The position numbers were made by a program, and so were the translations under genes. The notes under the pieces are model-generated. The model saw only the letters and a list, made by a program, of their open reading frames with translations, was not told where the DNA came from and searched no databases. A stretch of DNA of 64,000 nt from an uncultured Bacteroidales bacterium (GTDB lineage Bacteria; Bacteroidota; Bacteroidia; Bacteroidales; Bacteroidaceae): the NCBI GenBank assembly GCA_902799685.1, contig CADCBO010000013.1, forward strand, positions 40,493 to 104,492. Reading direction: 5' to 3'. How positions within the stretch are numbered: the first letter of the stretch is position 1; each line of letters opens with the position of its first letter. Positions 1-7,961 of the stretch are shown piece after piece.

Positions 1-1137
1 ATAAAGACTGCAATACTGCAGAGTCAGGCGCGGGCTACCCAGGCTGTCAATCAAGAACAGCTGGCCCTGTATTATGGTATTGGCAGATATATCTCCATGA
101 ACACCCGAAACAAGAACTGGGGTACCGGAGCTATCGAAACCATCAGTAAGCGACTGCAACAGGAACTGCCCGGCCTGCGGGGGTTCGGTGTGTCAAGCCT
201 CAAGAACATGCGCGCATTCTACGAGGCGTGGCAAACGATAGAACCCAATTCGCCAATCGCGATTGGCGAATTGAAAGAAAAGTCTGCCGAATCGGCAAAC
301 AATCTGACAGAAAGTGCTGATAATAAGACGGATGTAATTCGCCAATTGCAATTGTCGAATTTGCCCGATTTCCCATTGGCCGAATTCTTGAGCATCAGTT
401 TCACCCATCATATACGAATATTGGAAAACGCCAAAGACTCCGATGAGCGCCTGTTCTATATCCGCTATTGCCACAATTACAAACCCACAACCGAAGCTTT
501 GCCAGACATTATCAGGAAGCAAGACCTCTATCACCATCAGGACCTGCTGCCCAACAACTTCCTTGCTACCTTTCCCAACTACAAACAGGCCTATCGTGCT
601 ATTCGGATGTTCAAGGATGAGTACCTGCTCGACTTCATCAACGTCGAGGAGTTAGGCATGCACGACGAGGAGGTGGACGAACGAGTGATAGAAAACAACA
701 TTGTCCACAACGTTAAGAACTTCATTATGACCTTCGGGCGTGGATTCACGTTCTCCGGCAGTCAGGTACACTACGACAAACTGGGCCACGACCACTGGAT
801 AGACCTGCTGTTCTTTAATCGCGACCTGAACCGGACCGTGGTTTTCGAGTTGAAAAATGGCGGTTTCAAGGTTGCCTACCTTGCACAGTTGAGTGCCTAC
901 CTGCGCATTCTGAACGATGACGACCGCCGGGATCACGAGGAGGCACCCATCGGCATCATCCTCTGCCGCCATGCCGACAAAGACTATGCCGGTTATATCA
1001 TGCAGGACTTCCGCCAGCCTATGGGTGTTGCCACCTACAAGACTGCTGATGAGATGGATCCCGAACTGCTGAAAGCCCTGCCACCCAAAGAAGAGTTGCT
1101 ACGTGTTTTCGAGGAGAGTAGCAGTAAGGAAGAATAG
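1..1137 (+). CDS. YhcG/DUF1016-family PD-(D/E)XK nuclease (5' partial)
   Basis: The reading frame is open from base 1, and the residues before the first ATG at 97 (AVNQEQLALYYGIGRYIS) match the DUF1016 N-terminal domain, so the true start lies outside the window. The C-terminal half (about bases 720-1000) has the nuclease-type core: HWIDLLFF, then VVFELKNGGF, then PIGIILC. This is the D...ExK pattern of PD-(D/E)XK enzymes. The family is predicted to cut DNA and often lies beside restriction or other defence genes; its exact role is not established. Here it precedes a Wadjet operon by about 40 bases on the same strand, but its GC is higher than that of the jet genes, so a shared origin is not certain. 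A variable linker in the middle carries two palindromes (listed separately). Confidence 0.85.
   Translation: MKTAILQSQARATQAVNQEQLALYYGIGRYISMNTRNKNWGTGAIETISKRLQQELPGLRGFGVSSLKNMRAFYEAWQTIEPNSPIAIGELKEKSAESANNLTESADNKTDVIRQLQLSNLPDFPLAEFLSISFTHHIRILENAKDSDERLFYIRYCHNYKPTTEALPDIIRKQDLYHHQDLLPNNFLATFPNYKQAYRAIRMFKDEYLLDFINVEELGMHDEEVDERVIENNIVHNVKNFIMTFGRGFTFSGSQVHYDKLGHDHWIDLLFFNRDLNRTVVFELKNGGFKVAYLAQLSAYLRILNDDDRRDHEEAPIGIILCRHADKDYAGYIMQDFRQPMGVATYKTADEMDPELLKALPPKEELLRVFEESSSKEE
247..272. repeat. 26-bp perfect palindrome inside the YhcG coding region
   Basis: Bases 247-259 are the exact reverse complement of bases 260-272 (half-site AATTCGCCAATCG). It lies in frame in the linker between the N-terminal domain and the nuclease domain and encodes part of NSPIAIGELKEK. 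A near copy follows at 336-361. Confidence 0.8.
336..361. repeat. 26-bp near-palindrome, second copy in the YhcG gene
   Basis: The half-site AATTCGCCAATTG is followed by its reverse complement with one mismatch. It shares AATTCGCCAAT with the palindrome at 247-272, so the linker seems to have been built from two related palindromic units. Confidence 0.7.
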
Positions 1138-1180
1138 TAAAAGCGACAAAGAAATATGGAAGTGTAAATAATTGAAATTG

Positions 1181-2638
1181 ATGACAAATCTGAACAAGAT
1201 AATAGATATTCTTCGTACATCTCCGAGCGTTGCGATATTACGAGCTAGGAGTTGCAATACAATCATTGAATTCCTAACAGTGGCGTTTGGTGATACTACA
1301 GCATTATCGCATGAAAACATCCATAGTCAGTTGGCGGAATTTCTGAACAATCATGGTATCGATGAGGATGAAGAGAGCGAAATACTCTTTACTGACACTT
1401 ACGAAGAGAAAGCCGCCAAATATATAAGAAAATGGACGGATCTTGGTTTTCTGACGAATTACAGGAACGAGGATGGAGAGATATATTATGAGTTATCTTC
1501 CCATTCGAGCAAAGTAATTGATTGGTTAGGAGGCTTAAAGCAAGAAGAATATATTGGCACGGAATCTAAGTTTAAGTCGATAATCAGTCAGTTGAAAGAA
1601 CTGGTGGAATACACCAATGAGGACAGAGAAAGGCGTCTGCAGTTGCTGGAGGATAAGAAGATGGAGATAGAACACCAGATTCATCAATTGCAGATGGGTG
1701 AGGATGTCAAGGTGTTTGAGGAATATGAGATTGTTCCGAGATTCCAGCAAATCAACAAACTAGCAAAAGAGCTACTGACAGATTTCAAAGAAGTGGATGA
1801 TAATTTCAAAACAATCATCAAGGAGATATACCAGAAACAGATTGACCCGTCTTTGAAGAAAGGTGACCTTCTGGCTTATACCTTCGATGCATTGGATGAA
1901 CTGAAGTCCAGTTCGCAGGGCAAAAGCTTCTATGCTTTTTGGGAATTTCTGTTAGCTCGCGAGTTGCAATTGGAGTTGGAAGCACTAATAACAGATCTTT
2001 TCCAAACCTTAAAGGAAAAGAATATTGACAGTAGTGATGCCTTCTTACAGAATATGGTGGAATATCTGTATGAATCAGGGCGTAAGGTGTATCAGACAAA
2101 TGATAAGATGGCCGACAAACTGAGCCGCATCATTCGTGAAAACGAGATGTCTCGTGCAAATACCAGCAAACGTGTAGTGCAGGAAATCAAAAATACTCTT
2201 ATAGATATTGCCAGGAAGGGTAAAAAGCCCGATATCTCCCTGACTGTATATGATGGTATGGAAATAAGCATTCCTTTTGACAGAAAGATTACATTTGAAC
2301 AGAGTGAAAACACTGAATATGATTTTACTCCTGCATCAGAAGAACTATCGTTAGAAGAGCTAGAAGAATTGGGCAAAGTGTTTGGCAATGTATATATCGA
2401 CCGCAAGGTGCTGGAAAACAACATTCGTGAGGTTATGAAAGGCAAAAGTCAAGTGACTTTGAAAAACGTTGTTGATCATTATCCATTGAAACAAGGACTC
2501 CCTGAACTATTTGCCTACTTTGGCGCCCTCAATCAGTTCCCTCACAGAACTGTCAATGAAGAAAAGCATCATTCTATTATATTTGACTATGAGAATAATA
2601 AACGAATCCGTATTCCAGAAATCATCATATCAATATGA
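1181..2638 (+). CDS. jetA: Wadjet protein JetA (DUF3375, kleisin-like)
   Basis: A 485-residue protein starting at the ATG at 1181; an upstream in-frame TTG at 1172 is less likely. The N-terminus (ILRTSPSVAILRARSCNTII) has the DUF3375 form, with a winged-helix region, long acidic and charged helices in the middle, and a C-terminal winged-helix-like part. In Wadjet (MksBEFG-type) systems JetA is the MukF-like kleisin that bridges the JetC ATPase heads and recruits JetB. The length fits the family (about 480-500 residues). It is the first gene of a four-gene operon; jetB starts inside its stop codon (ATGA). Base composition is clearly more AT-rich than the downstream chromosomal genes, consistent with horizontal acquisition. 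Confidence 0.9.
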   Translation: MTNLNKIIDILRTSPSVAILRARSCNTIIEFLTVAFGDTTALSHENIHSQLAEFLNNHGIDEDEESEILFTDTYEEKAAKYIRKWTDLGFLTNYRNEDGEIYYELSSHSSKVIDWLGGLKQEEYIGTESKFKSIISQLKELVEYTNEDRERRLQLLEDKKMEIEHQIHQLQMGEDVKVFEEYEIVPRFQQINKLAKELLTDFKEVDDNFKTIIKEIYQKQIDPSLKKGDLLAYTFDALDELKSSSQGKSFYAFWEFLLARELQLELEALITDLFQTLKEKNIDSSDAFLQNMVEYLYESGRKVYQTNDKMADKLSRIIRENEMSRANTSKRVVQEIKNTLIDIARKGKKPDISLTVYDGMEISIPFDRKITFEQSENTEYDFTPASEELSLEELEELGKVFGNVYIDRKVLENNIREVMKGKSQVTLKNVVDHYPLKQGLPELFAYFGALNQFPHRTVNEEKHHSIIFDYENNKRIRIPEIIISI

Positions 2639-3204
2639 ACGAACAGAAACCGTATTCTAAAGCAATCATCCTCCTTCTGAAAAAGACCGTTGAAAAAGGG
2701 TCACCTGTGTGGGAAGATATCATAAACTACCAAATAGAGATTCAAGACTATCTGGCTGTTATTGGACTAGAATTGATTTTGAAAAAAGATGAAGGTTTTG
2801 CTTTTGTAAAGCAAATCGTGTTTGACGATGATACCACCTTGAATTTGGCTTCAAGGCGACAGTTAGGGTTCGAAGTGTCTATCGTCGTTATAGTCTTACG
2901 TCAACTGTTGGAGGACTATGACAATAATCCCGTGGAAACACAATCCACAGACAGAATCATAACAAACAATGAGATTAAGGATGAAGTACGGTTGTTCTTG
3001 CCACAGAACTACAACCGCGTAAAGTTGGAAAAGGACTTAGATACCTATATTCAAAGAGTTGCCGAATTGGGATTTCTCAAAGAAGTGAAACGCAATGGTG
3101 ATGAGGTACGCTACAAAATTCATCGAATTATCAAAGAGAAAGTGACTTTGGATGATTTGGATGAATTCAAGAAAAAACTGGAAGAGTATGCAGGAACAGT
3201 ATGA
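2635..3204 (+). CDS. jetB: Wadjet protein JetB (DUF4194, KITE subunit)
   Basis: A 189-residue protein whose ATG overlaps the jetA stop by 4 bases. It matches DUF4194/MukE-like KITE subunits: small, two winged-helix-like halves, no catalytic motif, and an acidic, lysine-rich C-terminus (DDLDEFKKKLEEYAG). In the Wadjet complex it binds the JetA kleisin and helps hold DNA at the SMC motor. The assignment rests on size, position between DUF3375 and SMC genes, and general sequence character. Confidence 0.85.
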   Translation: MNEQKPYSKAIILLLKKTVEKGSPVWEDIINYQIEIQDYLAVIGLELILKKDEGFAFVKQIVFDDDTTLNLASRRQLGFEVSIVVIVLRQLLEDYDNNPVETQSTDRIITNNEIKDEVRLFLPQNYNRVKLEKDLDTYIQRVAELGFLKEVKRNGDEVRYKIHRIIKEKVTLDDLDEFKKKLEEYAGTV

Positions 3205-6200
3205 TTTGTTTACAACCAATGCCGGGACTGCTGGCTATCGGTTGAGTTATATGGAGATATTCAACTGGGGTACATTCAATAACCGAGTGTACAGAATTGC
3301 TCCAGAGGGTAACAACTCGCTTTTGACAGGAGCAAATGCATCGGGTAAGAGTACGCTGATAGATGCTTTGTTGACTCTTCTTGTTCCTGCTAAGAAAGAT
3401 AGGTTCTATAACCAGTCTTCCGGTAACGAGCGCAAAGGCGACAGGACGGAAGAGACATACGTATTAGGTAACTATGGCAATATTCAGGCAGAGGGTGAGA
3501 CTGCCACAAAGACTCAGCAACTTCGTGACAAGAGAACCTATTCGTTATTATTGGCCTCGTTTACCAATAATCATAACCAAGTGGTGACACTGTTTCAGGT
3601 GCGATGGTTTGTGAATGGAGAGTTAAAATGTTCCTATGGCATTTCGTCCAAGCCATTAACTATTAAAGGAGACTTTTCTGGTTTCAATGGAAGCAAAGGC
3701 GACTGGAAGAAAACGTTGGAAAAGCATTATAATGACAACGTGCCAAAGAAGCAAATTGAGTTTTTTGACACTATCAAGGACTATAAAGACAGAATTATCA
3801 ACTCATTCGGTCTTCGCTCAGACAAAGCACTCACACTTTTCAATCAGATAGTTGGTGTGAAAGTTCTAAATGATTTGGATGAATTCATTCGCAACAATAT
3901 GCTTGAGCAACGTGATGCAGAAAGTGAATATATTCGTCTGAATGAGAGTTTTGCTACGTTGATGGAGGCGAAGACAACTATTGAGAAGGTGAAAGAACAA
4001 ATCGCCCAGCTAAAACCTATTGATGAGAAGGCCAAGAGAATCGAAGAATTAGAAGCATCCCTTGAAGACCTGAAAATTACTCGTGGGTTAGCTGTTTATT
4101 GGTTTGCCATGAAGAATGTGGAACATGCAAATGCCAAGATTACAGAGTTAAATGAGAAACTGGTTAGGTTGAAAGAAGAACTTGCAAAGTTGGAAGAAAA
4201 GAAGGAACATCTAAAACAACAGGAGAGAGAATTGTCGTTATCTATTGAAAATGACGATGTAGGCAGACAAATAAAGGAACTTGAAAAAGAAATAAGGGGA
4301 TTAAATAACACAAAACAAGCTCGCCAAACGAAACTCACTAACTACAATAAAAAAGTTGTCGAGGTAGGGCTCGCTGACAATCCAACAGAGCAAGTATTTA
4401 TAGAGAATCGTGAAATAGCACGTATAGATAAGATTAAATGTCAAACATCTTTAGATGAGAAAAATGAAGAACTACGTTTGGCGAAAAACGGAGGTGACAA
4501 AATAAAAGAGGACATTGAAGAGAATCTCAAAACATTGCAGATACTCCAAAAGAATAAAAACAATATATCTGGCCGCGAAGCAGAGATTAGAGATGAGATT
4601 TTGCAAGCTGTGGGTGCAACGTCAAATGAGATTCCATTTATCGGAGAATTAATTCGTGTCAAGGACAATGAGAAGGATTGGGAGAATTCTATTGAGAAAA
4701 TCTTGCATAACTTTGGTCTAAGACTGATTATTCCAGAGAAATATTATAAAGCCGTCAGCGAATATGTCAATTCCCACAATCTGCGTGGAAGGATTGTCTA
4801 CCATCGCTACCAAGAAACATCATCATTGAGAGGATTTCAGAATCCACCCGCCAATTGTTTACTGAACAAACTTGAGTTTAACACCAAGAGCCCATACTGG
4901 AATTGGGTGGAAGATTCGATTGCTGATCAGTACAATTATTCTTGCGTCTCGGATTTGGAAGAGTTCTATCGCTACAAGGAGAAAGCCGTAACAATAAAAG
5001 GATTAATCAAATCCATACATAACAAGCACGAAAAAGATGATAGACCTCATACAAGCAGTCGAGAGAACTATGTTTTAGGATGGGATAATAAGGAGAAAAT
5101 CGCTTCAATCCGTGCTTTGGTAAAAGAGTTACAAGAACAGCAAAAGCAGAACAAAGAAGATATTAGACGTATTGAAGAAGAAATAAGGACAATAGATAAG
5201 CGAAGACTATGTTTCCATGATCTCTTTGAAAACTTTTCAAAGTATGAAGAGATTAATTGGGAAGAAATTGCTCTCTCTATTCAAGAAAAGGAGGAGGAGA
5301 AAAAAAAGCTAGAAGATGCGAATAATAAGGTAAAAGAACTTGAGAAACAACTTAAAGAAGTTAAAGAGGCTTTATCCACATTGGAAAAGGAAACGATCTT
5401 CGCAAAAAATGGTGAAATTCTCCAGATAGAGAAGGTTGAGTTAGTCAATGCCAATAAGAGATTGGAAGAGAACAAACCTGTTTTTGAATCTTTTGGAGAT
5501 ATTGATACTTCTGAGTTTGAAGTGCGTAATAAAGCGTGGCTTAATGTCAGCTATGACACTATTGAGTCAAAGAGAAATGCATTACAAGCAGATATAAACA
5601 AGCAAGAAGAGAAAAGAAATACGGAAAAGGCTCATACAGAAGGAGAAGCTGCAGATTTAATACGTAAGTTTAAAAATCCATCTGAAGAGATTTCTCTGAA
5701 ATTTAAGGATTGGCGCTCTGATGTACATGCACTGCCCGAAGCAAGCAGTATTAACCTGATTGGTGAATACCAGAAGATGTATGAGCGCCTGGTAAAAGAG
5801 GACTTGGTACGACATGAGAAGAAGTTTGACGAATATCTGCAAGAAACCGTGATTAATAAAGTATCTGATTTCAGAATGTTCTTCAACAACTGGGAGAGGT
5901 CTATTAAGGATACCATTCAGATGCTTAATCTGTCACTCTCCGAAATAGATTTCAGCTCGGCTCCAATAACATATATTCAGTTGGTTAATTCAAAAAGGAT
6001 TAATACAGATATTGCTGACTTTAGACGAGTGTTGGAGAATGCCATTCCTAACATCCACGAGATGAATTCTTCTGTTGATGGCAAGCGTTCTCATTTCGAG
6101 AAAAAGATACAACCGCTTATGGAACTGCTCAAAAATGAGCAATGGCGAAAGAGAGTAATGGATGTCAGAAGCTGGTACTCATACCGAGCAGAGGAATTCT

Positions 6201-6604
6201 ATAAGGAAACAGGGCAGAAGTTCAAAACATACGAGAGCATGGGACAATTGTCAGGTGGCGAGAAAGCTCAGTTGACCTATACTATTTTAGGATCAGCTAT
6301 TGCCTATCAATTCGGGTTGACTAAGGATGGCTTACAAGCTAAGTCTCTACGTTTTATTGCTATTGATGAGGCCTTCAAAGCTCAAGATGAAGATAAGGCT
6401 CGTTACCTGATATCACTTTGCAAACAGTTGAATCTTCAATTGTTAGTGGTGACACCAAGCGATAATATTCATATCGTGGAAAATGACATTTCGTTCGTGC
6501 ACTATGTGGAGCGCAATGGTAATGAATCGCGACTATATGATATGCCGATAGAGATATTCAAGAAAGAAAGAGAAAAGTATCAAGCCGATGATAACACCAA
6601 ATGA
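3188..6604 (+). CDS. jetC: Wadjet SMC-like ATPase JetC
   Basis: The likely start is the ATG at 3188, inside the jetB 3' end (17-base overlap), giving 1138 residues beginning MQEQYDLFTTNAG; an in-frame ATG at 3152 would add 12 residues. Walker A is GANASGKST at residues 48-56. Two long charged helical stretches (roughly 260-480 and 660-800) flank a central hinge-like domain. The ABC signature LSGGEK is at about 1021-1026, and Walker B is IAIDEAF with D1060/E1061. This is the MukB/SbcC-like motor that extrudes plasmid DNA loops, with JetA/JetB as its clamp. All ATPase motifs look intact, so the system should be active. The jetD start overlaps its end by 17 bases. Confidence 0.93.
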   Translation: MQEQYDLFTTNAGTAGYRLSYMEIFNWGTFNNRVYRIAPEGNNSLLTGANASGKSTLIDALLTLLVPAKKDRFYNQSSGNERKGDRTEETYVLGNYGNIQAEGETATKTQQLRDKRTYSLLLASFTNNHNQVVTLFQVRWFVNGELKCSYGISSKPLTIKGDFSGFNGSKGDWKKTLEKHYNDNVPKKQIEFFDTIKDYKDRIINSFGLRSDKALTLFNQIVGVKVLNDLDEFIRNNMLEQRDAESEYIRLNESFATLMEAKTTIEKVKEQIAQLKPIDEKAKRIEELEASLEDLKITRGLAVYWFAMKNVEHANAKITELNEKLVRLKEELAKLEEKKEHLKQQERELSLSIENDDVGRQIKELEKEIRGLNNTKQARQTKLTNYNKKVVEVGLADNPTEQVFIENREIARIDKIKCQTSLDEKNEELRLAKNGGDKIKEDIEENLKTLQILQKNKNNISGREAEIRDEILQAVGATSNEIPFIGELIRVKDNEKDWENSIEKILHNFGLRLIIPEKYYKAVSEYVNSHNLRGRIVYHRYQETSSLRGFQNPPANCLLNKLEFNTKSPYWNWVEDSIADQYNYSCVSDLEEFYRYKEKAVTIKGLIKSIHNKHEKDDRPHTSSRENYVLGWDNKEKIASIRALVKELQEQQKQNKEDIRRIEEEIRTIDKRRLCFHDLFENFSKYEEINWEEIALSIQEKEEEKKKLEDANNKVKELEKQLKEVKEALSTLEKETIFAKNGEILQIEKVELVNANKRLEENKPVFESFGDIDTSEFEVRNKAWLNVSYDTIESKRNALQADINKQEEKRNTEKAHTEGEAADLIRKFKNPSEEISLKFKDWRSDVHALPEASSINLIGEYQKMYERLVKEDLVRHEKKFDEYLQETVINKVSDFRMFFNNWERSIKDTIQMLNLSLSEIDFSSAPITYIQLVNSKRINTDIADFRRVLENAIPNIHEMNSSVDGKRSHFEKKIQPLMELLKNEQWRKRVMDVRSWYSYRAEEFYKETGQKFKTYESMGQLSGGEKAQLTYTILGSAIAYQFGLTKDGLQAKSLRFIAIDEAFKAQDEDKARYLISLCKQLNLQLLVVTPSDNIHIVENDISFVHYVERNGNESRLYDMPIEIFKKEREKYQADDNTK

Positions 6605-7724
6605 AATACGGAAGAAGGCTGAGAGTAAGTATCTGGCTTACTTGCGGTCAGTCGTTGAAGGGCTGGTATTCGAACCTGTAATCATTCCCGGAAACAAGAA
6701 ACCGGATGACGATATGGTTAAGTTTGAAGAAGAACTGACTGAACTGATTGCGCATTCGAAGGAAAAGAAAGGTTATGGGTATTCCATCGCGTATCAGAGG
6801 GTAAAGACGAGAAAACACGGAGAGCAGGACATCCCGGTGTCTATCAGTTTCCAGACAGAACATGACTATTTAAAATTCATTTATAAAGAGAAAGAGACAG
6901 ATCATTTCAGGCATGACTTGAATCGTATTCTGTCAGCGTTCCCCGAGTTACTCGAATGGGTAAGTAAATATCCCTATAAGGTTTTGGACAATCATGAAAT
7001 TTGGGAAGACCTTCTCAAAGTGTGTACCTACTTCAAGAATAATCCCAAGCCACAACTATATATCCGAGAACTGCCTATTGATGTTGACACCAAATTTATA
7101 GAGAGAAACAAAGGACTTGTCAAGGAACTGCTGGATGTAATTATTTCTAAGTTTGTCAATTTGACCGATTCTCGCTTTGAGACACATTTCAATCTTCGAT
7201 ATGACGAGCCGGTTATCCGTTTTCGAGTCTTGGATAAAAGTATGAGTCTATCTTTATTCTCTGGAGCTGATGATATTAGTATTCCTATCAGCCAATTCCA
7301 GAAGATCGAAATTCCGGCAGAAACTGTTTACATTGTTGAGAACAAGATGAATATGCTGACATTCCCTTCACAGCCTAATAGTATTGTTTTGTGGGGACAT
7401 GGGTTTGGCGTGGATTTGCTCAAGGATGTTGATTGGTTTCAAACGAAAAAGATTTTCTACTGGGGTGATCTGGACGCGCACGGTTTCCTAATTCTCTCTG
7501 AGTTGAGGTCACATTACAGAAAGGTCGAGAGTTTCTTGATGGATAGAGAGACCTTTGATAAGTATTATCAGAGTGGCGTAGGAACGGAAACAAATATCGA
7601 AAAGGAATTGTGCCTCACTCCGGATGAATACAAAATGTTTGCATTCTTAAAGAGTGGAAATTATCGTTTAGAGCAAGAGAAGATTCCATTCGAATATGCA
7701 TTAAAGAGGATTCCAAGTAAATAA
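6588..7724 (+). CDS. jetD: Wadjet nuclease JetD (DUF3322/DUF2220, Toprim-like)
   Basis: A 378-residue protein whose ATG overlaps the jetC stop region by 17 bases. The N-terminal half matches DUF3322. The C-terminal half (DUF2220) is related to the Toprim domain of topoisomerase VI/Spo11 proteins: the acidic E251 in YIVENKMN and the metal-binding pair D294/D296 in FYWGDLDAHG are both present. In Wadjet, JetD cleaves the plasmid DNA that the JetABC motor has bent and reeled in. As the last gene of jetABCD it completes a type I Wadjet set. No strong terminator follows; 237 bases without a clear gene separate it from the convergent GH95 gene. Confidence 0.92.
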   Translation: MITPNEIRKKAESKYLAYLRSVVEGLVFEPVIIPGNKKPDDDMVKFEEELTELIAHSKEKKGYGYSIAYQRVKTRKHGEQDIPVSISFQTEHDYLKFIYKEKETDHFRHDLNRILSAFPELLEWVSKYPYKVLDNHEIWEDLLKVCTYFKNNPKPQLYIRELPIDVDTKFIERNKGLVKELLDVIISKFVNLTDSRFETHFNLRYDEPVIRFRVLDKSMSLSLFSGADDISIPISQFQKIEIPAETVYIVENKMNMLTFPSQPNSIVLWGHGFGVDLLKDVDWFQTKKIFYWGDLDAHGFLILSELRSHYRKVESFLMDRETFDKYYQSGVGTETNIEKELCLTPDEYKMFAFLKSGNYRLEQEKIPFEYALKRIPSK

Positions 7725-7961
7725 ATAGTAATGGTATATGGCGGTACAAATGTTTTTTTTTCAAAATTCGAATGAGTATTTCCTATCTCACAGTATCAAC
7801 GAAGTTCGAAGATTGATAACTTCACATTCTCTAAGAATACTCTACCCTTGGCGCAGGCATACTATTGGCTGCTTGTAGCCGCACTCAAGAGTAAGCCAGA
7901 AAGCAGGCTAAAGGCAGGCAAATATGGTTCAATGTAATATGATCCCCATACTATGCAAGAC

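Noticed and set aside
193-537. 114-codon minus-strand frame in the YhcG gene
   Set aside because: It is antisense to a recognisable family and is kept open partly by the palindromes there.
7725-7961. Possible gene remnant between jetD and the GH95 gene
   Set aside because: I found no frame, hairpin or repeat strong enough to support a feature in these 237 bases.
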